A stretch of 8,004 nucleotides of DNA from Spartobacteria bacterium (GCA_947487745.1 CANKXQ010000054.1:1-8004); one strand, 5' to 3'. Positions 1 through 6,953 are shown, counted from the stretch's first letter. Numbers and translations are program-made. Notes: a model not told the origin generated them from the sequence alone.

Positions 1-114
1 AAGGTCGAGTCCATCCTCAACGAAATGCGCTCTATTAGCCAAGAAATCCTTCTCAAATCCGCTCCCGGAACCCGTAAAAAATCAAACCGTAAAATCATCC
101 TAAAAGGCTCTTAA
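1..114 (+). CDS. C-terminal end of an unrecognised protein (5' truncated by window edge)
   Basis: Frame 1 is open from the first base and stops at TAA 112-114, giving 37 residues. The visible tail begins KVESILNEMRSISQEIL and becomes strongly basic (several Lys/Arg around GTRKKSNRK) before ending KGS. I recognise no domain. Its stop lies inside the reading frame of the following toxin-like chimera, which is open from about 104, so the two overlap by a few bases. That arrangement is what an antitoxin-toxin pair would show, and the helical, charged tail is compatible with an antitoxin C-terminus, but nothing in the residues proves it. It may equally be the end of an unrelated gene, or itself a remnant, since the next two loci are decayed. 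Confidence 0.35.
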   Translation, partial: KVESILNEMRSISQEILLKSAPGTRKKSNRKIILKGS

Positions 115-127
115 CTTAGCGCCATTC

Positions 128-691
128 TTGCCTGACCCGGTGCGCCGGCAGGCGAGGAAGCAATTCAGGATTTGGCTGAAGAATCCGCAGCACCCTTCGC
201 TGCATTTCAAACCGGTGGGAAGCTATTGGTCCGCGCGGGTGAACCGCGATATTCGCGTCATCGCTTCCCTCGGCGACGCCAAACTCCCGGAGGCCGAAAA
301 ATCTCTCATCGCCAGCGCGGTCGAGCGCCGTATCCATGGCGAAGGCGATTTCTTTGACTCCTCTCTCTCCCCGGAAGCAAGCGCATGGGTCGATCGCATC
401 GTTCAGCTCGCAGGCCGCTCTCAAGCCGCCAGACCCGTTCCCCAAGCCACTGTGGACGGCGTTATTCTCGATTCCATCGAGACCACCGATGTCGTGGAAC
501 TCGGACCCGAACTCCTCGCCCTCAAAGCCTGGGAGGAGTTGCGTTTTACACCGATGCTTGAGGACCTGGGCATGAACCCCAGCGCCATTGCCACAGCCCA
601 GCTCATGGTTTCCAACCGCCTCATCGAGCCTCTGAGCGAATGGGCTTTGATCGATTGGTCCTACCGCACCGCTATCCCCGAACTCCTATGA
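128..691 (+). pseudogene. Chimera: RelE/ParE-like toxin fragment fused in frame to a truncated transposase N-terminus
   Basis: The frame (TTG at 128, open upstream to about 104, stop TGA 689-691) encodes about 187 residues of two unrelated parts. Residues 1-43 match the RelE/ParE toxin pattern: LPDPVRRQARK, FRIWLKNPQHPSLHFKPVG and SYWSARVNRD. The usual toxin C-terminus (a WFWIGSHxEYD-type ending) is missing. From residue 44 the text changes to VIASLGDAKLPEAEKSLIA, followed by AVERRIHG, LGPELLALKAWEEL, IATAQLMVSNRLIEPLSEWA and RTAIPELL. This is the N-terminal region of an IS1634/IS4-type DDE transposase, lacking its first 20-30 residues and the whole catalytic core, since such proteins usually exceed 400 residues. 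The switch lies near 254-262, where both families could read Arg-Val. No ATG start exists for the toxin part. I treat it as a recombination relic. A functional novel protein is unlikely but not excluded. Confidence 0.6.
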
Positions 692-716
692 TTCCTCGTC
701 CTCCCGGAACGAGGGA
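692..716 (+). other. Short inverted repeat (hairpin) just before the secreted repeat-protein gene
   Basis: Bases 692-699 (TTCCTCGT) pair with 709-716 (ACGAGGGA) to form an 8-bp stem with one G-U pair and a 9-nt loop. It sits right after the stop of the transposase remnant. No run of T follows, so it does not look like a classical terminator. The right arm (GAGGGA, continuing GAAGG) overlaps the only purine-rich stretch that could be the ribosome binding site for the GTG start at 729. It could therefore modulate translation of that gene, or be coincidental. Confidence 0.3.
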
Positions 717-992
717 AGGCTGGGCTTGGTGAAACGCCTTTTTTTAGTCCGCCCACTGGCTGGCACAGCAGCAGCGTTATCCTTCTGGACACCTCATTCA
801 TCACATGCCGCACCAGTTTTTTACAATGGCTCAGGAGACCTTGATGATAAAAAAAGCTGGGCCGGGCATATCATCCCGACATCGCGCGACGAGGCCATTT
901 TTGATGTCGTGAAAAGCGACATCTTCAGCACGGGGGCCCTCAACTTTGGCAACATCGTGTGGAATAACAATACCAGCGCAAGTATTGCATTG

Positions 993-995
993 TAG
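993..995 (+). other. In-frame amber stop inside the PATR/PEP-CTERM gene
   Basis: The TAG follows the codons for NNTSASIAL and precedes GCA AAA GGC ATT. The reading frame is the same on both sides, and the protein text keeps its beta-strand character (alternating hydrophobic and Thr/Gly/Ala residues) across it. This is a point nonsense change, not a deletion. Without suppression it leaves only an about 88-residue secreted fragment with no repeat and no sorting signal. Confidence 0.75.
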
Positions 996-1766
996 GCAAA
1001 AGGCATTACTCGATATCTCACTCTCACAGGAGAAATCGCGGGCGAGGCAACCATTAAAGCAGGCGGATCAGAAGGGGATCTCTTGCTCATGGGAGAAAAT
1101 GCCAAATCGAACACTCTGAAATTTGAAGCACTCAAAGGCAACGGAGAACTCCAGATAAAACTGGATGCGGACGGGAACTTTAATGTCCTCAACGCCGGAC
1201 CAACTCTCGATATTTCAATAGTCGTCACAGGTGATAAATCCCTCACCAAGACGGGAGAAGGCACGCTCATTTTCGGCGCGGGCAATACTTATACCGGGGC
1301 GACAACGGTCAAATCCGGCACGCTCAAAGCCAACGCAACGAACGCCCTCGGCACGACAAAGGTCATTGATGTGCAAGGCGGTTCGCTGCTTGTCGCGGCA
1401 TCCGACACGCTCAACGACAAGGCCGATATCCTTACGGGCAACGCCAAACTCGAGATGAGTGGCAAAGACATCACCGAGTATGTCGGTGCCCTCACCCTCA
1501 CGGGAAACTCCGTGATCGATGTCCGCGAACTCCAAGGCACGAACAACGCATTGCATTTCGCTTCCAGTTTCTTGGAGCAGGGTTGGGCCAAAAACACTAG
1601 CCTCTCGATCTGGAACTGGGATTTCAGCGGTGACACCCAAATCTACTTCGGTTCCGATGCGAAAGGTCTGAGCGAAATTCAACTGCAGCAAATCTCTTCC
1701 TACAGCGACTTTGGAAAAAGCTTCATCGGAAACGCCTTCATACAAGAAGACGGTGAAATTTCGACG

Positions 1767-1776
1767 ATTCTCTGAA
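1767..1776 (+). other. Single-base frameshift at the PEP motif
   Basis: The actual bases are ATT CTC TGA, giving Ile-Leu-stop. If one base of the CTCT at 1770-1773 is removed the text becomes Ile-Pro-Glu-Ala-Gln-Thr and opens directly into the hydrophobic helix and Arg cluster. The missing proline is exactly the residue expected in a PEP-CTERM motif, which supports a one-base insertion in a short TC-rich stretch over a chance second reading frame. Confidence 0.65.
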
Positions 1777-1905
1777 GCGCAGACCATCGTCGTTTCCCTT
1801 CTTCTCCTGCTTGGCGCGGTCGGCCATTCCATCGCGAGAAGCCGAAGGAGAAACAAAAAATTCACATTACGCGGCTTTGACCACTCTCAATCTCAGACAT
1901 CCTGA

Positions 1906-1945
1906 CATCATCCACGAAAAATGGTGGGGGGAAAGCTCCAAGCAT
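1906..1945. other. Short convergent spacer, no strong terminator seen
   Basis: The 40 bases between the end of the shifted PEP-CTERM frame and the stop of the minus-strand methyltransferase are where transcription from both sides should end. I see only a 4-bp CCAC/GTGG stem around an A-rich loop followed by a G run, too weak to call a terminator in either direction. Confidence 0.3.
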
Positions 1946-2650
1946 TTATCCAGCGACTTCGCCGACATAGATGCGGTGGGCTGCGCGTTTGGCGCGTTCG
2001 TGGGATTTGGCCTCGTGCTCCTCCGTTCGAAAACCTGCCCGTGATAGGCTGGTCAGAAACATGGGCTCCCGGTCAGCGGACCAGAATGCGACTCGCCCAC
2101 CCGGTCGGAGGGCGCGGCGGATCATGGCAAGGCCTTTACCGTTGTAGATGCGCGAGTTTTTTGCCTGAACGAATGAAGTGGGGCCATTATCGACATCCAG
2201 GAGGATGGCATCGTAACGCGCTGGTCCGTTTTTGATGCAGTCGAAGACATCTCGTGTCAGGACTTCCACGCGGCGATCATTGAGCAGCTTGCCGTTGAGG
2301 TCCTGCAGAAACTCGCGATTCCAGGCAACAACCTCAGGCAGCAGCTCGGAAACCTGTGCAAAGGCATTTGGCCCGGAAATTTCCAGAACGCGCCGCAAGC
2401 TGAATCCCAGGCCCAGACCTCCGATGAGGATGCATGGACGCTCAACCGGGTAGCGGAATTTGCAGGCCAGTTCAGCGAGGAGGAGTTCCGAAACCGTGGA
2501 GTTTGAGCCCATGAGCTGTCGGCCGTTGAGTTTGAGAAAATACTCGCCATCGTGTTCATGAAGGGAAAAGCGAGCACCTGCCGGCGTCCGTGTCTCGGCA
2601 AGCTTGCGAAAGGAAATCATGCCGGGCAACCTAATCGCATCTTCCGGCAT
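1946..2650 (-). CDS. Spermidine-synthase-like SAM-dependent methyltransferase-fold protein
   Basis: A 234-residue protein with a Rossmann methyltransferase fold of the spermidine synthase type. Residues 31-55 (HEHDGEYFLKLNGRQLMGS) resemble the small beta-rich N-terminal part of that family. Motif I is ILIGGLGLGFSLR at 74-86. An acidic residue, Glu102 in AQVSELLPEVVAWN, is placed to bind the ribose. Asp134 in TRDVFD and Asp152/Asp154 in AILLDVDNGP follow as in polyamine synthases, and LRPGGRVAFWS at 181-191 is the late strand. ATG 2650 is chosen because a perfect GGAGGG lies 4 nt upstream. A TTG at 2683 in the same frame has no such support. It is last in the minus-strand set, 53 nt after the response regulator, with its own ribosome site. 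The substrate is unknown: it could be an aminopropyltransferase or a methyltransferase, and it is shorter than typical SpeE (about 280 residues). A role in modifying the glycan made by the upstream genes is only a guess. Confidence 0.75.
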   Translation of the reverse strand: MPEDAIRLPGMISFRKLAETRTPAGARFSLHEHDGEYFLKLNGRQLMGSNSTVSELLLAELACKFRYPVERPCILIGGLGLGFSLRRVLEISGPNAFAQVSELLPEVVAWNREFLQDLNGKLLNDRRVEVLTRDVFDCIKNGPARYDAILLDVDNGPTSFVQAKNSRIYNGKGLAMIRRALRPGGRVAFWSADREPMFLTSLSRAGFRTEEHEAKSHERAKRAAHRIYVGEVAG

Positions 2651-2654
2651 GTCA

Positions 2655-2660
2655 CCCTCC
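2655..2660 (-). promoter_or_regulatory. Shine-Dalgarno site that fixes the methyltransferase start
   Basis: On the minus strand the bases read GGAGGG-TGAC-ATG. This is the strongest ribosome binding site seen in the minus-strand set and decides for ATG 2650 over the in-frame TTG at 2683. Its strength also suggests this gene is translated independently of the genes before it. Confidence 0.7.
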
Positions 2661-2703
2661 GAATGCCTTGGAGACTCAGCCAAAGAGCGCTTGTCCCGCA
2701 GCG

Positions 2704-3087
2704 CTAAACAGCGCCGTCGAGGAGCGAGGTGATGGCGTCGCGGAATTTTTGAATGGTGAAGGGCTTTGAGAGAAAAGCGGTGCGGGGCAGGAGGGAGGCT
2801 TTCATGACGGCATCGCTGTCCGGCGCTCCGGAGATGAAGAGGACTGGGGTTTCGATGCCCCGGCTGCGGACTTGTTCGATGAAGGTGACTCCACTGGTGT
2901 AGGGGAAGCGGTAGTCACAGACGATGAGGCCGATCTCGGGGTCGGCTGCGGCATCGAAGGCGTTGGCGGTGTCGAGGTGGTGCACCTGCCGTCGGCAGTC
3001 CATGCTTTCGCAAAGGTCCTTGAGCGTCTCAAGCACGAGCGGGTCGTCATCAATCAAAAGTATAGGAGGAAGTGCGGCGGTGGTCAT
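2704..3087 (-). CDS. Stand-alone receiver-domain response regulator (CheY-like)
   Basis: A 127-residue protein that is a single REC domain. The acidic pocket is Asp13-Asp14-Asp15 in ILLIDDDPLV, and the phospho-acceptor is Asp58 in LIVCDYRFPYTSG. Ser86 in VLFISGAPD takes the Thr/Ser position, and Lys108 in FLSKPF is the conserved lysine, so all residues needed for phosphorylation are present. There is no output domain and no room for one before the stop TAG at 2704-2706. It starts 13 nt after the stop of wecB and has no clear Shine-Dalgarno, suggesting translational coupling. No histidine kinase lies in the window, so the partner is elsewhere. Its place between the glycan genes and the methyltransferase suggests it acts by protein contact on this pathway, for example on the synthase, but this is inference. 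Confidence 0.9.
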   Translation of the reverse strand: MTTAALPPILLIDDDPLVLETLKDLCESMDCRRQVHHLDTANAFDAAADPEIGLIVCDYRFPYTSGVTFIEQVRSRGIETPVLFISGAPDSDAVMKASLLPRTAFLSKPFTIQKFRDAITSLLDGAV

Positions 3088-3100
3088 GGCTGGGGTGGAG

Positions 3101-4282
3101 TTAGTGCATTAAATCAAAGGCTGCGATTCTGGGCTCAGAGGCGCGAGCGGGTGCAGGCGGATTGAGTTTCTCTTCGAGGATGCGGGTGATGTATTCGGCG
3201 GCATGGCCATCACCAAAGACATTGGAGCCATTCGTCATGGACTCGTAAGCAGCGGGATTGGTGAGGAGGTTTTCGGTTTCGCGAATGATGTCCGGCACAT
3301 CGGTGCCGATGAGCCGGAGTGTGCCCGCAGTAACGCCCTCCGGGCGCTCGGTTTCGCGTCGCAAGACAAGGACTGGCTTGCCGAGGGCGGTGGCCTCCTC
3401 CTGCACCCCGCCGGAATCTGACAGAACGAAGCGGGATTGACGGAGAGCGGAGAGGAACTCGTCGTGATTGAGAGGTTCGCAGAGCGAGATGCCAGGTTGA
3501 TCCACGAGAACGGGTCTCACATTTTCACGCACCGAGGGATTCGGATGCAGAGGGAAGAGAAAGTGAATCTCGGGGTGCATTGCCGAGAGGTGCTTGATGG
3601 CAAGCGCCACCGAGCGCATGGGCGCACCGATATTTTCGCGGCGGTGGCAAGTCACCAGAATCAGTTTTTGTGGATTCTCCGGCACACCGGCGGGGAGGTG
3701 CGAGGTGGTGGTATGGCTGATCATCCACTGCAAAGCATCCACCACGGTGTTTCCCGAAACGAAGATTGAGTCTTCAGGGATGTTTTCAGCACGCAGAAGC
3801 GAAGCAGAGAAATCGGTTGGGGCGAAGTGCCAGTTCGCAAGCCGACTAAGCATGGTGCGATTGAGTTCCTCGGGAAATGGCGAGTAGCGGTCGTGCGAGC
3901 GCAGACCCGCCTCCACATGTGCCACGGGGATTTTATGGTAAAATGCACAGAGTCCCCCGACAAAGGCGCTCGTGGTGTCACCTTGCACAACGACGGCGTC
4001 GATGCGATTTCCATTGAACAACTCCCCGAGACTCGTGCTGAGCAAGGCGGTGAGGTCCCAGAGACTTTGCCGGGGACGCATGACGCGGAGGTCGAGGTCG
4101 GGAGTGATGCCGAAGCTGCTGAAAATCTGGGCCGTCATTTCAGCGTGTTGGGATGTGGAGATCGTGAGTGGCTGAAGCGTCTTGGATGCCTGCAAGCTAC
4201 GAATCACAGGGGCCAACTTGATGGCCTCGGGGCGCGTGCCAACGATCACAGCAATGGTTTTTTTAGGTGAAAGAGAGGTCAT
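3101..4282 (-). CDS. wecB: UDP-N-acetylglucosamine 2-epimerase, non-hydrolysing (WecB/NfrC type)
   Basis: A 393-residue cytosolic enzyme that interconverts UDP-GlcNAc and UDP-ManNAc. Family signatures run through the whole length: VGTRPEAIKLAPVI (14-27), VVQGDTTSAF with Asp102, HVEAGLRSHDRYSPFPEELN with Glu124 and Glu138, FVSGNTVVDAL (174-184), VTCHRRENIG with His213, LSDSGGVQEEA (287-297) and VLRRETERPEG (306-316). These cover the catalytic acids and the histidine known from E. coli WecB and the UDP-binding C-terminal half. The last about 20 residues (Pro/Ala-rich) are beyond the usual family core. Its ATG overlaps the stop of the glycosyltransferase gene (ATGA), with no separate ribosome site, so it is translationally coupled to it. 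In E. coli the same gene was also named nfrC because phage N4 adsorption needs it, which fits its position here next to NfrA- and NfrB-like genes. The likely job is to supply UDP-ManNAc to that synthase. Confidence 0.93.
   Translation of the reverse strand: MTSLSPKKTIAVIVGTRPEAIKLAPVIRSLQASKTLQPLTISTSQHAEMTAQIFSSFGITPDLDLRVMRPRQSLWDLTALLSTSLGELFNGNRIDAVVVQGDTTSAFVGGLCAFYHKIPVAHVEAGLRSHDRYSPFPEELNRTMLSRLANWHFAPTDFSASLLRAENIPEDSIFVSGNTVVDALQWMISHTTTSHLPAGVPENPQKLILVTCHRRENIGAPMRSVALAIKHLSAMHPEIHFLFPLHPNPSVRENVRPVLVDQPGISLCEPLNHDEFLSALRQSRFVLSDSGGVQEEATALGKPVLVLRRETERPEGVTAGTLRLIGTDVPDIIRETENLLTNPAAYESMTNGSNVFGDGHAAEYITRILEEKLNPPAPARASEPRIAAFDLMH
4279..4282 (-). other. ATGA stop/start overlap coupling nfrB-like gene to wecB
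   Basis: The four minus-strand bases ATGA contain both the start of the epimerase and the TGA stop of the glycosyltransferase. The upstream bases show no Shine-Dalgarno, so reinitiation by the same ribosome is the probable way wecB is translated. This ties precursor supply to synthase production. Confidence 0.8.
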
Positions 4283-6948
4283 ATGGGGCTGAGTTGAAAT
4301 TCAAATGGCATGCCGGTGCTGCGCTCGGTGATTTCATGCAGCTCGGCTTCCGAGAGAAGCCCGCTGATGCGGAAGATGATTCCCGAGTCGCGAATCTGGT
4401 GAACGGCCACACCGGCCCGTTCACTGAACCCCGGGCATAGAAGTTCCTCGGCCTCGAGGCCGACGGGTTTTTCGGATCCATTTGCTGTGGCGAGGCCTGA
4501 TATTTGGCGGAGTGCCTTGAGGACCTTCGGTTGCTTGACGAGACCGAGTTGAATGAGGAGGCGATCCACCGGGCCGGAAATGAGTCGCCTCATATCGCGG
4601 ATTCTTATGGCGTGCTCACGAGTGAGTTGGTCCGCGTCGACGAAGTATTCGATGAGGGCGTCCTCGCCGAAGCGCAGGGCGGCAAGGTCGTGGTGAAGCT
4701 TTGCAAAGGCCGGAGGTGCGTCGGCACAGAACGAGACTTCGGAGCCGAGAATTTCGTGGATGCGGGAGCTCACATTGGGATGGATCGGATTGAGGATACC
4801 AATCTTCCCGTCGCTGAGAGGAATGAGCCCGTGCAGTTCACAGAATACCGCCCCAAGGGCTTTGATGAGGGAGACACTGATGGTGAGACGCGAGAAATCG
4901 GCCTCTGCAACTCCGAGGTCGCCTGCCACGAGACGGCGGACTTTTTCGGTCGAGATCAATCGCAGGCTGATCATGGCATCCGCCAATGTGCGGGAACGTG
5001 TCATCTGAAATTGCCGGACACGGCGGCGATCCTTCTCGCTGAGTGCCTCGAATTCATCTCTCAGTGGGTGGTGCGGTTGACCATCCAGAATCCGTGCCGG
5101 GTAGATCATGTTTCGCAGCGCGGAGAGGTTCGAAGGGCGAAACAGCCTGGCTTCGATAGGAGCGCCGGCGATTTCAGCGACGGCCTGGATTTCTTCCTTG
5201 GAGGGCGGTTCGGTGAAAGCGAATGCCAGAGCACCATCATCGCCTGTCATGGAAGGCATGGCATGGTGTTGCACAGCTTGGGCCTCGGACCATCCATCAA
5301 GGGAATCCGGCGAGATATCTTCTGGAGTAATAATCTCCGGCTTGAGCCGCGAGAAGCGGGCCCAGATATCGATAAACTGATCCTCGTCGATGAGCTGCAT
5401 ATCGAGCAGGGCCCGGGGTGCCGAGAGGCCCCTGTGTTTACTGAGGATATCCTGCAACTCGGGACGGGATACATAACCCTCGTCTACAAGCAAATCCTCG
5501 ACCGTGCGCGAGTATTCCTCGAGTTCCGCCGCGCCTGGAAAAACATGGCTCGTTTTGGTCCATGCGAGTGGTGCATTGAAGAGGCGGTGGCGCGTGTAGA
5601 GCCAAGCAGCGCGGAATGTCGCCCCCATGTTGATAAAATTCACCACAGGATAGCGAGGAATCGCAAAGAGGCCCTGGCGGAGACCATAGACATTGGACAC
5701 GCAGGTCACCTTCTGGGCGACCCTGTAAACAAGAAGCGCGGTGCAGACGAGAACGATGCGCCAGAGAAGACTATCCGCCTCGAAGAGCGGGCGCACGAAG
5801 ATCGAATTGCGGAAGCCCGTGTGCAGAACGGCAAATTCAAAGAGCACATAGCCCATCACGCAGTAGCCAGCGGCATTGATGCAATGGACTACCGGCGCGC
5901 GGCGGTCGCGGAATAGAGTATAGCGGACGGCGGGAGACCCCCACCAACCGCCATGCTGCCATCCTTGGAAGGCTGTGCCGACAATCCAACGCGCTTTTTG
6001 TTTTACGGCATCGATGAATCGCAGCGGGAAATTCTCACGAACGGCGACGCTCTCGGTGACTGTGCGCGTCGAGACGACATCGCCTTGGGCATTTCGCGTC
6101 ACGATTTCGCGCTCCACCGGATGGTCGATGAACCCGGCGCGGAATCCTGCTCGGCAGAGTTCCAGACCCACCATGTAGTCCTCTGCAAGCTGACCCTCAC
6201 GGAATGGGCCTGAGGCATTTTTTGAAGCTAAAAAATCGAGCGACTTGCGGGAGAATGCTGTGCCGACACCGGCGGATGGCACCACACCACCAATTGCCTC
6301 ACGCGAATACATGTCCTTCACATGCCACTCGGCGAACTCATCGAGGTAGGAATTACCTACCCAGTAGCGCCAGGGATTGAGTTCCAGCGGAAAGACAGGA
6401 ATCTGGCCCATGTCGAGGAGCGCGGGCACATAGTGGTTGTAAACCTTCAGCGTGAGCGGGTGCATGACATCCTCCGCGTCGTGAAGAGCAATGATCTCGT
6501 ATTGGCGACGGCCAGGGATCTCCCGCGCCTTCATCACCTCAAAAATGGCATTGAGGCAATCGGCCTTGGATGTCGGACCGGGACGACGAGTTACCGCCTT
6601 GTGGATGCGCGGCGAGAGGCGGGTGAGTTCATCCACGCAGCGGTTCGTCTCTTCGTCATTGGGGTAAACTCCGATAAAGATGTCGTAGCGTTCGTAGATG
6701 AGAATCTTCCTGGCATAGTCGGCCATGCGGTTGATGATTCCGCCCTCCATCCATGCCGGGATGAAAATGGCGATGAGCTTTTCAGGTTCGTTTTTGAGCT
6801 TTTCGAGAGAGACCGGCCGGGCATTACGGTGGCCACGCAAGTAGCGCAGGAATTGCATATCAAAGAAGACATCATCGATCCCAAAAACGAGGAATCCGAC
6901 GGCTGAGATATAAGCGAGAACGACAAATAGAGTGTGCAGAGTGTCCAT
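4279..6948 (-). CDS. nfrB: NfrB-like inner-membrane family 2 glycosyltransferase with C-terminal MshEN-like repeats
   Basis: An 889-residue protein. Residues 1-24 form a membrane helix. Residues 58-330 are a GT2 domain with IAIFIPAWMEGG, the metal/nucleotide motif DAED (157-160), AEDYMVGLEL (Glu256-Asp257) and QKARW (317-321), the Q-x-x-R-W motif of processive synthases. Membrane segments follow at about 354-377, 396-412 and 432-455. The cytosolic C-terminal part (470-889) has three segments shaped like MshEN/GspE-N repeats, starting near 482, 654 and 793 (for example DLLVDEGYVSRPELQDIL). E. coli NfrB, about 745 residues, carries a comparable c-di-GMP-binding region, so this one is longer. 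ATG 6948 starts 5 nt after the upstream nfrA-like stop; earlier in-frame codons would run into that gene. The predicted role is polymerising an amino sugar, probably ManNAc from UDP-ManNAc, and passing it to NfrA. The RLG and Gln positions of the MshEN consensus are not conserved in any repeat, so nucleotide control is uncertain. Confidence 0.85.
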   Translation of the reverse strand: MDTLHTLFVVLAYISAVGFLVFGIDDVFFDMQFLRYLRGHRNARPVSLEKLKNEPEKLIAIFIPAWMEGGIINRMADYARKILIYERYDIFIGVYPNDEETNRCVDELTRLSPRIHKAVTRRPGPTSKADCLNAIFEVMKAREIPGRRQYEIIALHDAEDVMHPLTLKVYNHYVPALLDMGQIPVFPLELNPWRYWVGNSYLDEFAEWHVKDMYSREAIGGVVPSAGVGTAFSRKSLDFLASKNASGPFREGQLAEDYMVGLELCRAGFRAGFIDHPVEREIVTRNAQGDVVSTRTVTESVAVRENFPLRFIDAVKQKARWIVGTAFQGWQHGGWWGSPAVRYTLFRDRRAPVVHCINAAGYCVMGYVLFEFAVLHTGFRNSIFVRPLFEADSLLWRIVLVCTALLVYRVAQKVTCVSNVYGLRQGLFAIPRYPVVNFINMGATFRAAWLYTRHRLFNAPLAWTKTSHVFPGAAELEEYSRTVEDLLVDEGYVSRPELQDILSKHRGLSAPRALLDMQLIDEDQFIDIWARFSRLKPEIITPEDISPDSLDGWSEAQAVQHHAMPSMTGDDGALAFAFTEPPSKEEIQAVAEIAGAPIEARLFRPSNLSALRNMIYPARILDGQPHHPLRDEFEALSEKDRRRVRQFQMTRSRTLADAMISLRLISTEKVRRLVAGDLGVAEADFSRLTISVSLIKALGAVFCELHGLIPLSDGKIGILNPIHPNVSSRIHEILGSEVSFCADAPPAFAKLHHDLAALRFGEDALIEYFVDADQLTREHAIRIRDMRRLISGPVDRLLIQLGLVKQPKVLKALRQISGLATANGSEKPVGLEAEELLCPGFSERAGVAVHQIRDSGIIFRISGLLSEAELHEITERSTGMPFEFQLSPI

Positions 6949-6953
6949 AGGAA

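Larger units (their letters stand above)
729..1905 (+). pseudogene. Broken secreted protein with autotransporter-associated beta-strand repeat and PEP-CTERM-like sorting tail
   Basis: The start is GTG 729, giving the signal peptide MKRLFLVRPLAGTAAALSFW followed by a HAA|PV cleavage site. A TTG at 726 is in frame but less likely. The mature part opens with FYNGSGDLDDKKSWAG, typical of the Trp/Asp-rich first segment of these proteins. TAG at 993-995 interrupts the frame, but translation in the same frame continues without a gap (AKGITRYLTLTGEIAG) to 1772. At about 1298-1390 (in protein: LTKTGEGTLIFGAGNTYTG, then ATTVKSGTLKA) is a textbook autotransporter-associated beta-strand (PATR) repeat. 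At 1770-1775 the frame hits TGA. Shifting one base gives PEAQTIVVSLLLLLGAVG, a hydrophobic helix, then ARSRRRNKK, i.e. a PEP-CTERM tail with 14 extra residues to the stop at 1903-1905. The intact ancestor would be an about 390-residue secreted protein processed by an exosortase. Two independent lesions argue for a pseudogene. Confidence 0.75.

Noticed and set aside
692..716. Rho-independent terminator
   Set aside because: The stem is only 8 bp with a 9-nt loop and is not followed by a T run.
128..725. Complete insertion sequence around the transposase fragment
   Set aside because: No catalytic domain, no matching terminal inverted repeats and no target duplication could be found; only the N-terminal coding piece is present.
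1811..2235. Plus-strand open frames crossing the convergent spacer and the methyltransferase end
   Set aside because: They are Arg-rich frames antisense to the conserved methyltransferase, or run-on of the frameshifted PEP-CTERM region, with no domain of their own.
2651..2683. TTG start at 2683 for the methyltransferase-like protein
   Set aside because: No ribosome site precedes it, while ATG 2650 has GGAGGG at ideal spacing.
3203..4270. Several plus-strand open frames opposite wecB
   Set aside because: They are antisense to a fully conserved epimerase and contain no recognisable domain.
4504..5916. Long plus-strand open frame (470 codons) opposite the nfrB-like gene
   Set aside because: The minus strand carries clear GT2 motifs, membrane helices and repeats in this span. 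The plus frame has no recognisable domain or ribosome site, and such antisense openness is common opposite GC-rich genes.
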